The notes under the pieces are model-generated. The model was not told the DNA's origin. It searched no databases and saw only the letters and a list, made by a program, of their open reading frames with translations. From Lachnospiraceae bacterium (lineage in GTDB: Bacteria > Bacillota > Clostridia > Lachnospirales > Lachnospiraceae): 64,000 nt of DNA. The position numbers and the translations under genes were made by a program. Shown here in pieces: positions 8,300-17,110 of the stretch. Within the stretch, counting starts at the first letter, position 1. The number at the start of each line of letters is the position of its first letter. The stretch covers positions 1-64,000 of the forward strand of contig CABJBM010000028.1 in the NCBI GenBank assembly GCA_902363835.1. The letters run 5' to 3'.

Positions 8300-9847
8300 C
8301 TACACAAAATAATCCCCATAATTCTCCTTCAAATAAGCCTCCATCTCAGGCTCACTTTTTCCTCCTATTTCCGATACAAAGCTGGCGGTCAGGAAGCGGT
8401 GCTTCCGTGTGGAGAAACCATGTGTTAAAAGGGTTTTCATGTCGCTGCTGTCCACAAAGAAATTCATGCGGATGACAGGAAGATTTTGACTGTGGAGAAT
8501 ATTAAAGATCCGGGATGAAAAGCAAAAGATGTAGTCATAATCCATATCCTTCAGCTTATGGATCTCATTAATATTCAGGGTGCCCATCCATTGAAGCTCC
8601 ACATACTCTTTGGTCTGTTCCAGAAAAAAACTCACCCGTTCAAAGTTAATGCTGGTCATCACCACAACTTTTTTATAATGACGGTTTACGGTTCGGTTTC
8701 GAAGGATGTGCTTTTGTACCAGCAGGGTCAGGGTGGAAAGGTGTTCGTCCAGAAAGGAAAAATTATAGGAGGCCTTAAAGTACACTTCATATTTTCCAAT
8801 GGTTTCATACAGGTCTGAAAACTGTTCCCTTGTATTTTCTACGGTCTTGTCCACAAAGGTACAATGAAAATGGTTCAGCGTGATTTCACGGAAGAAATAA
8901 CTGTAAAGCTCATTGATGAATTCCTCCTGAACAGTAAAGGGGGTTTTTAAATGGTTCACCACCTGTTCTGTAAACTGTTCAGTGGTATACCACAGGCGCT
9001 TGTCAAAGGGAAAATCCAGGCTCCGGGAAAAATTCATCATGCTGAAAGCAACATTGTACAGCTTGTTTTCCCGGATGCCGTCAACGAAGCTCATATTAAG
9101 AGGAGCCAGGGGCAGCCGGTAACAAAAATTTATGGATTCGTCAACAGGCCGGATTTCCATGATACAGATAAACAGCAGAAGAAATTTCTTGGATGGATAG
9201 TTCAAAGATAAGTTGTATTCTGTTAAAAAGAAATTCAGTTGCTCCACTGCCTGGCTGGACACAGGCTGTAAATAAGCGCTTGCCAGGTCATAGCTTTGTT
9301 TTTCCAGGGGTGTATTTGCGTAACGGGCTTCAATCCGGTTTTCCGCCGTAAACTCCAGCAGAGGATGAAGGATGTCGATCACAAGAAACCTTAACTGCAG
9401 CTCATCCCCTTCAATTGTAAGGCCTTTTTTCTTTAAGGTCACAAGGGACAGGCCGTGTCTGGATAAAAGCTGGCGGAGATGGGCTGTGTCCTGTTTTTTC
9501 GTAGTCAGGGAAAGTCCCCAATATTCATACAAGGAAGAAGCATTGACATAGCCGCCAAAAAAAACGGTCACAATCATGATGCGGATCCGCTCAATGTAAG
9601 AGCTGCTATAGTCGTTCATTGTGATCTGCTGGATAAAATCCACAAATTCCTTGTAGGTTAAGCGGCTTAAGCAGAAGCCTTTTTGTATTTCCACCAGGGG
9701 CTTAGGGGAAAAGAGGTTGATCCGTTCAATGGTACGCCGTATGGATATTTCATCCTTTTGAAACTGCAGGGCAACCTTTGATAAGGAAATGCGCTGCCTT
9801 TTTTGCAGAAAACGAAGCAGGCTTAAATCGCTGTAGCTTAATCCCAT
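8300..9847 (-). CDS. Mga/BglG-like HTH transcriptional regulator
   Basis: A 515-residue protein whose N-terminal ~90 residues carry two helix-turn-helix segments (SLLRFLQKRQRISLSKVALQ and, around residue 90-130, SSLYEYWGLSLTTKKQ). These are of the kind found in Mga and in the DNA-binding part of PRD-containing activators. The middle is all helical and may be a degenerate PRD-like region, but I see no conserved PRD histidines. The C-terminal ~90 residues resemble an EIIB-like fold by pattern (VVVMTSINFERVSFFLEQ, DYDYIFCFSSRI) without an evident active-site Cys. It is divergent from the PTS operon starting at 10027 and is the likely local regulator of it. Confidence 0.7.
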   Translation of the reverse strand: MGLSYSDLSLLRFLQKRQRISLSKVALQFQKDEISIRRTIERINLFSPKPLVEIQKGFCLSRLTYKEFVDFIQQITMNDYSSSYIERIRIMIVTVFFGGYVNASSLYEYWGLSLTTKKQDTAHLRQLLSRHGLSLVTLKKKGLTIEGDELQLRFLVIDILHPLLEFTAENRIEARYANTPLEKQSYDLASAYLQPVSSQAVEQLNFFLTEYNLSLNYPSKKFLLLFICIMEIRPVDESINFCYRLPLAPLNMSFVDGIRENKLYNVAFSMMNFSRSLDFPFDKRLWYTTEQFTEQVVNHLKTPFTVQEEFINELYSYFFREITLNHFHCTFVDKTVENTREQFSDLYETIGKYEVYFKASYNFSFLDEHLSTLTLLVQKHILRNRTVNRHYKKVVVMTSINFERVSFFLEQTKEYVELQWMGTLNINEIHKLKDMDYDYIFCFSSRIFNILHSQNLPVIRMNFFVDSSDMKTLLTHGFSTRKHRFLTASFVSEIGGKSEPEMEAYLKENYGDYFV

Positions 9848-9938
9848 AATGGATTCCTCCTGTACTGTTGTAATAATAATGGTTTTATTATAAATTTAAG
9901 GGCAACTAAACGCAACAATAAAATGTAATTTTTTTGCC

Positions 9939-9967
9939 TTGAAGCAACTAATGGAATCTGCCATAAT
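9939..9967 (+). promoter_or_regulatory. promoter of the PTS/lyase/GH4/deacetylase operon with repeated GCAACTAA boxes
   Basis: TTGAAG (9939-9944) and CATAAT (9962-9967) are 17 nt apart, with an extended TGC just before the -10. Two identical GCAACTAA boxes lie at 9902-9909 and 9944-9951, 42 bp apart (four helical turns), the second overlapping the promoter spacer. Their position between divergent regulator and operon suggests activator or repressor sites. Confidence 0.5.
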
Positions 9968-10026
9968 GAACACAGTTTTAAAGGCGCCTAAAACCACAAT
10001 GTCATAACAAAGGAAGGGAAAAAAAT

Positions 10027-11601
10027 ATGAGCAATAAAAAGTCTAGCTGGAAAGACAGCATCCAAACATTTGGGCGGTCTCTCCTTCTGCCAATCGCGCT
10101 TCTCGCACCTATTGGTATGGTTATGGGTATTTGCAGCGCGCTGGGGCAATCTTACATGATAGAGAAATTCCCGTTTTTGGGAAATCAGGTTTTAAAGCTT
10201 GTTTTATCCAGCTTACAGACCATTACAAGCATTGTTTTTAACAATATTCCATTGCTGTTTGCCATGGGTGTGGCCCAGGGCATGGCAAAAAATGAAAAAG
10301 GAATTGCAGTCTTTTCCTCAGTCGTCGGGTATTTGACCCTGAATGTAGTAATGGGCGTTTATTTAAAGCAGACAGGGACCCTGGCTGACCCGGAAGTTGC
10401 GGCCCAGGTGGGGCAGGGTATGGTTCTTGGCATTCAGACATTAAAGATCGAGGCGCTGGGGGGCTTAATCGCAGGTTTAGTGGCTGCCAAGGTGGCTGAC
10501 CGGTTTTACCGTCTGGAACTTCCTCTTGCATTTGCATTCTTTGGAGGAAAGAAATCCATTCCCATCATCACCTTTGGATTAATGATTCCAATCGGTCTGA
10601 TCATTCCGGTGTTCTGGAATCTGCTGACCAATTTCCTTATCAGCATTTCCTTTATCTTTACCACACCGTACATAGGAAACGCCGTTTATTATGCCTTAAA
10701 CCGTGCATTGATTCCTTTTGGCTTACATCACGTTCTCTCCTCAATGGTCCGGTTTACCGAAGCAGGGGGAACCTATATGATCAACGGAACCGAATATGTG
10801 GGAATCTTAAATGCAACCAATGAAGTCCTGTTCAACTTAGGGCCCGGCAGCGAATACTGGGGGCAGCTCATGCCCACCCTTACCAGCTATTTAGGAGGTG
10901 CGCAGATGCTGACAACCTTGTTCCGTGTACCGGCTGTGGGCCTGGCCATGTACCAAACCTCTTATCTGAAAAACAGAAAAATTGCAAAGGGTGTTATCCT
11001 CACCTGCTGTCTGACCGCATTTTTAGGAAATATCACAGAGCCCCTGGAATTTTCATTCCTGTTTATTTCGCCGCCTCTGTTCATTCTGTACTGTGTTATG
11101 AGCGGCATTGGTTCCATTCCTTATCAGATGCTTCACATTTCCATCGGATATATCCGCGGTACGATTTTTGACTTTGGAATTTTTGGACTTTTATACGAAA
11201 ATACCCATTGGCTTAATCTCATTCTTTTAGGAATCGGAAACTTTGTTGTGTTCTACTTTGTGTTTAAATGGTTTATTGTAAAATTTAATTTAGAAACGCC
11301 GGGGCGGGAAGGATTTGAGATTGAAGAATCCGCAAGCCTTCTGCTGAAGGAAAAGAACTGGCCGGCAATTGCTGAAATTGTCATTAAAGGCCTGGGAGGC
11401 AGGGACAATATCCTTACTGTGGAAAACTGCATTTCCCGTCTGCGGGTTGACTTAAAGGATCCTTCCAAGGTAGATCAGATCAAAATCAAGGATTCCGGCT
11501 GTGCGGGTATTTTCTTCCCGTCAACGGATCATATTCACGTTGTATTTGGGCCTCATGTGGAATTTGTCCGTCATGCGGTAGACGATGCTATGAAAAAATA
11601 A
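10027..11601 (+). CDS. PTS transporter EIICB, glucose/maltose family
   Basis: The 524-residue protein has an N-terminal EIIC domain of about ten membrane segments (GRSLLLPIALLAPIGMVMGI; IPFGLHHVLSSMVRFTEAGG; GNITEPLEFSFLFISPPLF, with the typical N-I-T-E-P-L-E substrate-site motif). A C-terminal EIIB domain from about residue 445 carries the phosphorylated Cys in TVENCISRLRVDLKD. No EIIA is attached, so a separate glucose-type EIIA must serve it. The family (MalX/AglA/GlvC) imports and 6-phosphorylates glucosides or amino sugars. The cytoplasmic product is presumably handled by the three enzymes that follow, the first of which starts 10 nt downstream. Confidence 0.88.
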   Translation: MSNKKSSWKDSIQTFGRSLLLPIALLAPIGMVMGICSALGQSYMIEKFPFLGNQVLKLVLSSLQTITSIVFNNIPLLFAMGVAQGMAKNEKGIAVFSSVVGYLTLNVVMGVYLKQTGTLADPEVAAQVGQGMVLGIQTLKIEALGGLIAGLVAAKVADRFYRLELPLAFAFFGGKKSIPIITFGLMIPIGLIIPVFWNLLTNFLISISFIFTTPYIGNAVYYALNRALIPFGLHHVLSSMVRFTEAGGTYMINGTEYVGILNATNEVLFNLGPGSEYWGQLMPTLTSYLGGAQMLTTLFRVPAVGLAMYQTSYLKNRKIAKGVILTCCLTAFLGNITEPLEFSFLFISPPLFILYCVMSGIGSIPYQMLHISIGYIRGTIFDFGIFGLLYENTHWLNLILLGIGNFVVFYFVFKWFIVKFNLETPGREGFEIEESASLLLKEKNWPAIAEIVIKGLGGRDNILTVENCISRLRVDLKDPSKVDQIKIKDSGCAGIFFPSTDHIHVVFGPHVEFVRHAVDDAMKK

Positions 11602-11611
11602 GAGGTGTACG

Positions 11612-13018
11612 ATGAGAGCTTTCTATGATTCTAAGAGTAAACTGGATGACAGGGGGATTAAAAACCTGTTAAGCGAAACAGCCAGATATGAGACGTGGCT
11701 GAAGGTGGAGGCTGCCCTGGCTCTTTCCCAGGCAGAGGAAGGCTTTATCCCCATGGAGGCTGCAAAGGACATTGGAGCTGTCCGGTTTGAGGACTTAGAC
11801 CTTGAGGAAATGGAGCGGATTAAAGCAAGGGTTGGCCATGGGTTTGTCCCCTTTGTAAAAGTGCTGGTAAAGGCCTGTAAGGAAGATGGCGGAAAATATG
11901 TCCACTATGGGGTCACCACCCAGAATATCCAGCAGACCTCACAGCTTTATATGGTAAAGCAGGTAAACTCTGTTTTCAAAAGCTTTCTTGCGGATATTCT
12001 GGAGAATTTAGGGAAGCTGGCCAATGAGCATAAGGATACGGTCATGGCAGGGCGTACCCATGGCAGGCATGCCATCCCCATCACCTATGGCTATAAGGTC
12101 TCCGTCTGGATCAGCGAGCTGATCACCTCCTTAGAACGGCTGGAGGAATGCGAGAAGCGGGTGTTTGTAGCCATGATGGGAGGGGCTGCAGGAGGCTTTC
12201 ACGCCTCAGGCCTTACAGGCCGCAGAATTCAGGAGAGGGTTGCAGGGAAGCTGGGCATGGGTTCCATGGAGGTACCCAGCCGGAACATGAGCCAGATGAA
12301 GCTGGAATATTTAATGAACCTGGCCCTCCTGTGCAATACCTTTCACAAAATGGCAGAAGAGGTTTATTATACCGGAATTGAAGAGTTTTCAGAGGTCAGC
12401 GAATCCTTTACGCCCGGAACCATCGGCAGCTCTACTATGCCTCAGAAGATCAATCCAAAGCTGTCCAAGGGGATCATCGCCAATTCACAAAAGCTTTACT
12501 CCCTTCCCGCTGTTGGACTTTACTCTGCAGTGCGGATGTTTGAGGGAGACAGCAGCTCTTATATGTTGTTTGACGGCATCATGGAGGAAGGGCTTCAGCT
12601 GACTGCCGAAGTACTGATCCGGGCGGAAGAGTTGAGCCGCACCTTACAGGTCAATAAGGACCAGATGCTTAAAAATGTAAACTTAAATCAGGGCCTTGAT
12701 AACAGCGAGCTGGTGATGATGCATGTAGCTGAAAAGATCGGCAAGGACAGGGCCCATGAGCTCATGTACGAAAAAGCAATGAAGGCGGAGCTGGAAGGAA
12801 AGGATTATTACCATGTGCTGACTGAGGATGAAACACTGGCTTCCATGTTTACTGCAGATGAATTAAAATCCATGATCAATCCTGCAAATTATACGGGACT
12901 TTGCAGCGTGCTTGCAGAGGAAATGGCTCAGAAGGCATTGAAAAGAGCGGAAAAATTAAGAAAAACATTGGAGCCGGAAGACAAGGGCGGCCATAGGAAA
13001 GCTGCAGCTGACGAATAA
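11612..13018 (+). CDS. fumarase/adenylosuccinate-lyase superfamily lyase
   Basis: This 468-residue protein has all three conserved regions of the superfamily: GVTTQNIQQTSQ (region 1), MAGRTHGRHAIPITYGYK (region 2, with the catalytic-side His) and the signature GTIGSSTMPQKINPKLS, whose loop Ser is the general base. These enzymes split C-N or C-O bonds with release of fumarate or a related acid. It most resembles the PurB/carboxymuconate-cycloisomerase branch, but its place in a PTS-glycosidase-deacetylase operon argues against simple purine synthesis. A substrate with a succinyl- or aspartyl-linked sugar is an attractive guess only. The C-terminal tail is lysine rich. Confidence 0.8.
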   Translation: MRAFYDSKSKLDDRGIKNLLSETARYETWLKVEAALALSQAEEGFIPMEAAKDIGAVRFEDLDLEEMERIKARVGHGFVPFVKVLVKACKEDGGKYVHYGVTTQNIQQTSQLYMVKQVNSVFKSFLADILENLGKLANEHKDTVMAGRTHGRHAIPITYGYKVSVWISELITSLERLEECEKRVFVAMMGGAAGGFHASGLTGRRIQERVAGKLGMGSMEVPSRNMSQMKLEYLMNLALLCNTFHKMAEEVYYTGIEEFSEVSESFTPGTIGSSTMPQKINPKLSKGIIANSQKLYSLPAVGLYSAVRMFEGDSSSYMLFDGIMEEGLQLTAEVLIRAEELSRTLQVNKDQMLKNVNLNQGLDNSELVMMHVAEKIGKDRAHELMYEKAMKAELEGKDYYHVLTEDETLASMFTADELKSMINPANYTGLCSVLAEEMAQKALKRAEKLRKTLEPEDKGGHRKAAADE

Positions 13019-13100
13019 AGGGGCAGTATTTATTCAAATAAGGGGATGTGGCAGTATTTGCGGCATTCCCTTTCATTATTAAGAATACAAGGAGAATAAC

Positions 13101-14423
13101 ATGAGAAAGCAACATGTGATTACGATTTCCGGAGCGGGAAGCTCCCGGGTTCCTGCACTTGTGGGTACGCTGGTAAATTATAAGGAGCGTTTTCCCCTTT
13201 CAAAAATCATCTTCTATGATATAGATCAGGAACGGATGGGATTGATGGAGGATTATGACCGTTTGGTGCTGAAATGCCGCTATCCGGAATGTCAGGTGGT
13301 GTTCACCACGGACGAGGATGAAGCATACAGGGATACTGATTTTATTTTCTGCCAGATGCGGGTGGGAAAGACGGAAATGCGTTCCCTGGATGAAAAGATC
13401 CCCCTGCGCCATGGGCTGGTTGGTCAGGAAACCTGCGGCCCGGGCGGATTTGCTTACGGGATGCGATCCCTGGGGGCCATGAAACAAATGGTGGAAAAGG
13501 TTCGTTCCTATTCTAAGGATACCTGGATCTTAAACTATACCAATCCTGCGGCCATTGTAGCCCTGGGGCTTGATAAGATGTTCCCGGATGATAAGCGCAT
13601 TTTAAACCTCTGCGACCAGCCCTTTTCCCTGATGAAGAGTTATTCTAAAATTCTGGATGTGCCCCAGGAAAGGCTTCGGGCCCGTTATTTTGGCCTGAAT
13701 CATTTCGGGTGGTTTACTGAGCTTAAGGATACGGAGGGAAATGATTACTTTGGTGCGCTGCGGTCTTATTTAATGAATCATGACTTTAAGCCCTTTAATG
13801 CGGAGCAGCGTTCAAAGTCCTGGCTGGATACGTATGTAAGGGTGAACAAATACATGAAGCTGATTGATGAATACATCCCCACCACCTATATGCAGTATTA
13901 CATGTTCCCCGGGGAAATTGTGGAAGAAAGCGACCCTCATTACACCCGTGCCGATGAATCCCGGGATTCCAGGGAAAAGGAGGTTTTTGAACTGTGCGCA
14001 AGGGCTGTGGGAAGAAATCATATGGATGGTCTGGAGATGCTTACCAACAGCGTGTTTGGAAGTCTGATGGTGGAGGTTGCAGAATCCATTGCCTACGATT
14101 TAAACAAGGAATTTATTGTGATGGTGAAAAACCGGGGAATCATTGGCAACTTTGAACCGGAGGCAATTGTAGAGGTTGCGGGAACCATTGGAAAGGATGG
14201 GGCAAAGGGTTATCCCTTTGGGACAATCAAGCCTTATTACAAAGGTCTGATGGAAGGGCAGTATGCCTATGAGCTGCTGACAGCGGAAGCGTTTATGGAA
14301 GAAGATTATACAAAGGCTTTGATGGCACTGACATTAAACCGCACAGTGGTAGACCCCTCCAAGGCAAAAGCGGTGCTGGATGACCTGATGGCTGCAAACA
14401 AAGATTACTGGACATTAAGGTAG
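13101..14423 (+). CDS. family 4 glycosyl hydrolase (6-phospho-alpha-glucosidase-like)
   Basis: The protein is 440 residues with the GH4 hallmarks: N-terminal NAD-binding GAGSSRVPALVGTL, DIDQERMGLM, the catalytic-site blocks GLVGQETCGPGGFAYGMRSL and LNYTNPAAIV, then NLCDQPFSLM and YFGLNHFGWF. GH4 enzymes use NAD+ and Mn2+ and a redox-elimination mechanism on 6-phosphoglycosides. The metal-site motif reads C-D-Q-P. C-D-M-P is typical of 6-phospho-alpha-glucosidases, while C-N-x-P is typical of the beta enzymes, so alpha specificity is a little more likely. It sits in the PTS operon 82 bp after the lyase gene. Confidence 0.85.
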   Translation: MRKQHVITISGAGSSRVPALVGTLVNYKERFPLSKIIFYDIDQERMGLMEDYDRLVLKCRYPECQVVFTTDEDEAYRDTDFIFCQMRVGKTEMRSLDEKIPLRHGLVGQETCGPGGFAYGMRSLGAMKQMVEKVRSYSKDTWILNYTNPAAIVALGLDKMFPDDKRILNLCDQPFSLMKSYSKILDVPQERLRARYFGLNHFGWFTELKDTEGNDYFGALRSYLMNHDFKPFNAEQRSKSWLDTYVRVNKYMKLIDEYIPTTYMQYYMFPGEIVEESDPHYTRADESRDSREKEVFELCARAVGRNHMDGLEMLTNSVFGSLMVEVAESIAYDLNKEFIVMVKNRGIIGNFEPEAIVEVAGTIGKDGAKGYPFGTIKPYYKGLMEGQYAYELLTAEAFMEEDYTKALMALTLNRTVVDPSKAKAVLDDLMAANKDYWTLR

Positions 14424-14430
14424 GTGGATT

Positions 14431-15636
14431 ATGGTACTTTACTCAAAACATATTATACTTGAACATGAGGAATTTAACGGATTTTTAGAGCTGGAACAGG
14501 GGAAAATAAAGGCCCTTCACAAGGATTTTACAGGGCAGTATAAGGATTTTTCCGACTTCATCATCCTGCCTGGATTTATTGACATCCATATCCACGGCTG
14601 GGCAACAGGCTCCTTTTGGTTTGAAAAGAGTGAAGGAGCCTTAAAGGAGATGTGCCGCACCCTTCCCTATGCTGGGGTCACCTCTTATCTTGCAACTTCA
14701 GGAGCGGATACCATATCAGAGATTAAACGCTGCATCAATGCGGCAGACAACGCTTTTGAAGCAGATTATCCGGGAGCTGAAATGCTGGGGGTTCATTTGG
14801 AAGGGCCTTTCATCAATCCCAAGTACCGGGGGATGCAGCGGGAGGAATGCTGTATTTTGCCAAGGCTTGAAGTGATGGAAGAGATTTACAACACCTTCCG
14901 GAATAAGGAACTTTGCCGGCACATGACCATTGCCGTGGAACAGGAGGGGGCAAGAAAGGTGCTGGAGTTCTGCAAAAGCCATGGAATCCAGACAGCCATT
15001 GGCCACAGCGGAGCCACCTTTTCCCAGATAAAGGAAATAAAAGATGCCGGTGCAGGCGGATTCACCCATACCTTCAGCGGGATGCGGGGATTCCACCACC
15101 GGGAGCCTGGAGTGGCGGGTGCTGCCTTGTATTTTGACGATATGATGTGCGAATTTGCCAAGCAGACAGGTCTGACCGTGTCCCATGAGGCCTTTGACAT
15201 CGCCTACAGGATTAAAGGCAGCAAAGGGATCATCATGACTACCGATTGCAGCGGCCTTGCTCAGACACAGACGGAATTTGACCACTATGTGCGGAAAATG
15301 AAATTCATAAAGGATGGAGACAGAGTCAGAATCGCCCATTATGACGGCAGGCAAGAATGGCTGGATCCAAAGGATTATCAGGAGGTAAAGGAGATTGAGC
15401 TAAGCTACATCGGCTCCATTCAGAATATGGCAAAACATACCCATGTGGACTGGTTTGACATCATGAGGATGACCAGCTTAAACCCTGCCCGGTATATCCA
15501 TGTGGAAGATCGGAAAGGCAGCATAGCGCCAGGCAAAGATGGAGATCTTACGGTGGTGGATTCAAACTTGAACCTGGTCAGCGTATTTTGCCGGGGAAAG
15601 GAGATTCGGGAAAGGGATGAAATGTGCTGTAAGTGA
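14431..15636 (+). CDS. N-acetylglucosamine-6-phosphate deacetylase-like amidohydrolase
   Basis: A 401-residue amidohydrolase of the NagA family. Visible are FIDIHIHGW, GVTSYLATSGADT, the metal-binding Glu in GVHLEGPFINPKYRG, the metal His residues in IGHSGAT and GGFTHTFSGMRG, and the catalytic Asp in IIMTTDCSG. NagA removes the acetyl group from GlcNAc-6-phosphate. In this operon an N-acyl sugar phosphate released by the GH4 enzyme would be the natural substrate, though a relative acting on another N-acyl sugar is possible. It begins 7 nt after the GH4 stop and is the last gene before a bidirectional terminator. Confidence 0.82.
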   Translation: MVLYSKHIILEHEEFNGFLELEQGKIKALHKDFTGQYKDFSDFIILPGFIDIHIHGWATGSFWFEKSEGALKEMCRTLPYAGVTSYLATSGADTISEIKRCINAADNAFEADYPGAEMLGVHLEGPFINPKYRGMQREECCILPRLEVMEEIYNTFRNKELCRHMTIAVEQEGARKVLEFCKSHGIQTAIGHSGATFSQIKEIKDAGAGGFTHTFSGMRGFHHREPGVAGAALYFDDMMCEFAKQTGLTVSHEAFDIAYRIKGSKGIIMTTDCSGLAQTQTEFDHYVRKMKFIKDGDRVRIAHYDGRQEWLDPKDYQEVKEIELSYIGSIQNMAKHTHVDWFDIMRMTSLNPARYIHVEDRKGSIAPGKDGDLTVVDSNLNLVSVFCRGKEIRERDEMCCK

Positions 15637-15714
15637 CTTTGACAGAACGCAATGAATTTTCTGTCCGCGTGTTTTTGGAGAAGTATTTTTATGAGAGTTT
15701 TTATATAAAATAGT

Positions 15715-15794
15715 AAAAAGGGGGAAACGGTACCCTGCCGGTCAGAAACAGACTTTTGCTGTATCTGGCTTGCAGCTGCCGTTTCCCCTTTTTT
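15715..15794 (+). terminator. terminator of the PTS/lyase/GH4/deacetylase operon
   Basis: GGGGAAACGG (15721-15730) pairs with CCGTTTCCCC (15779-15788) and is followed by six T. A run of A precedes it, so it could work on both strands. Confidence 0.8.
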
Positions 15795-15970
15795 GCCGTG
15801 CAGTTGGCTATGAAAGAATAGAGGGTGATAAAAAAATAACCAGTGAATTATCTTAAGAATGAGTGGAACCTGGATAAGTTTTATTGTCAATATTTCTTTT
15901 TAATTTAATACCATTTCATAGGAAAGAAGGCGGAATAATAGGTAGAATAGTGAGAAAACGTCTTAAATGT

Positions 15971-16035
15971 GACATAAAACAACAAATAGCACAACGAAAT
16001 ACAATATAAAACAAAATAAATAAATAAAATCAAAT
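15971..16035 (+). promoter_or_regulatory. A-rich operator-like region, copy 1
   Basis: The stretch holds repeated ATAAAACA/ACAAATAG-type boxes (GACATAAAACAACAAATAG, then ATATAAAACAAAATAAATA) directly upstream of the -35 element. The same boxes recur in copy 2 (about 24739-24802). A similar AATAAAACAACATAAAACA lies between the DeoR regulator and the BMC operon (about 32178-32215). Binding by the DeoR protein is an inference. Confidence 0.4.
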
Positions 16036-16042
16036 GAAAATG

Positions 16043-16101
16043 TTGAAAAAACGGTTATAATATGCTACAATTTCTACAGCAAGGACAGGCTGGGTGTGTC
16101 C
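16043..16101 (+). promoter_or_regulatory. promoter and 5'-leader hairpin of the nucleoside operon
   Basis: TTGAAA (16043-16048) and TACAAT (16066-16071) are 17 nt apart, with an extended TGC before the -10. The expected start lies just before GGACA (16083-16087), which can pair with TGTCC (16097-16101). Promoter, spacing and hairpin are all conserved in copy 2 of the repeat, which supports their being real. Confidence 0.7.
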
Positions 16102-16174
16102 GAAATACAAAACCATATATTATATTTTAATAACAGATAATATTTTTACTATAAAAGGCGAAAAGGAGATCCAT

Positions 16175-17005
16175 TTGAATCCAGTATATGAAAAACTTCA
16201 GAAATGTTATAAGAGCGTTCGGGAAAAAAGTGATTTTGAACCGGAGGTTGCTTTAATTCTTGGCTCCGGGTTAGGGGATTATGCGGATAGCATTCATGTT
16301 CATTCAGTTCTTGACTACAAAGATATTGAAGGCTTTCCTGTTTCAACAGTAAAAGGTCATAAGGGAAGATTTGTATTTGGTTATATAGATGATATTCCGG
16401 TGGTTATTATGCAGGGCAGAGTTCATTATTATGAAGGCTATCCGATTACAGATGTTGTTCTGCCGACCAGACTTATGAAGATGCTGGGGGCAAAGGTCTT
16501 ACTGCTTACCAATGCAGCCGGTGGTGTAAATCATAATTTTAAGAGCGGTGATTTTATGATGATCACTGACCATATCTCCAATTTTGTACCGTCTCCTTTA
16601 ATTGGTGAAAACATAGAGGAATTAGGAGTTCGTTTTCCTGATATGAGCCATGTATATGACTTGGACTTGCAGGAAGTCATTCGTAAAACAGCGAAAGAAT
16701 CGAATATTCCCATCCAGGAAGGCGTATACATTCAGTTTACTGGTCCAAACTTTGAGACCCCCCATGAAGTTAAGATGGGCAGAATTCTTGGAGCGGATGC
16801 AGTAGGTATGAGTACCGCCTGTGAAGCTATGGCTGCAAAGCACATGGGAATGAAAGTCTGCGGTATTTCCTGTATATCAAACCTTTGCGCCGGAATGACG
16901 GACCAGCCTTTAACTCATGAAGAAGTACAAGAAACGGCGGACAGAGTCGCTCCTTTATTTAAGCAGCTGATTACAGACTCTATTAAGAATATTGCTAAGA
17001 TGTGA
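16175..17005 (+). CDS. punA: purine-nucleoside phosphorylase I, trimeric PNP/MTAP family
   Basis: The protein is 276 residues from a TTG start at 16175, chosen because AAAAGGAG lies 7 nt upstream and homologues begin there. Motifs of the trimeric PNP family are LILGSGLGDYAD and KGHKGRF (phosphate site), MQGRVHYYEGY, LLTNAAGGVN, FTGPNFETPHE and VGMSTACEAMAAKHMGM. The base-contacting position reads Asn (CISNLCAGM), as in enzymes for 6-oxopurines, not Asp as in MTA phosphorylases. It therefore should phosphorolyse inosine/guanosine-type nucleosides. With the deaminase at the end of this operon it could release a 5-deoxy- or methylthio-ribose-1-phosphate from deaminated nucleosides. Confidence 0.88.
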   Translation: MNPVYEKLQKCYKSVREKSDFEPEVALILGSGLGDYADSIHVHSVLDYKDIEGFPVSTVKGHKGRFVFGYIDDIPVVIMQGRVHYYEGYPITDVVLPTRLMKMLGAKVLLLTNAAGGVNHNFKSGDFMMITDHISNFVPSPLIGENIEELGVRFPDMSHVYDLDLQEVIRKTAKESNIPIQEGVYIQFTGPNFETPHEVKMGRILGADAVGMSTACEAMAAKHMGMKVCGISCISNLCAGMTDQPLTHEEVQETADRVAPLFKQLITDSIKNIAKM

Positions 17006-17110
17006 TGAGGGACATCAGGCAGGCTGAAAGGTGATTGTTCTGTTATTTTGAACTGAGTCAAGGTTGAACTGGTGAAAAATCTCAGAAGGACAACGGAGGA
17101 AGGAGGGCTT

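Larger units (their letters stand above)
15825..16135 (+). repeat. upstream regulatory repeat, copy 1 (before the nucleoside operon)
   Basis: About 310 bp that is clearly related along its length to 24591-24892. Shared blocks in the same order include GTGATAAAAAAATAACCA at the left end, AAAACAACAAA, TATAAAACAAAATAA, AAATAAAATCAAAT, TATGCTACAATTTCTACAG, and GGACA plus TGGGTGTGTCCG just after the promoter. Copy 1 lies before the purine nucleoside operon, copy 2 before the ribose-type ABC/mtnK/mtnA operon. The two have diverged but keep the promoter and A-rich operator-like core, which suggests a common regulator. Confidence 0.8.

Noticed and set aside
9900..10026. Sigma-54 (-24/-12) promoter before the PTS operon
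   Set aside because: rpoN is in the window, so I checked, but there is no GG-N10-GC pattern in context and the divergent regulator has no AAA+ domain.
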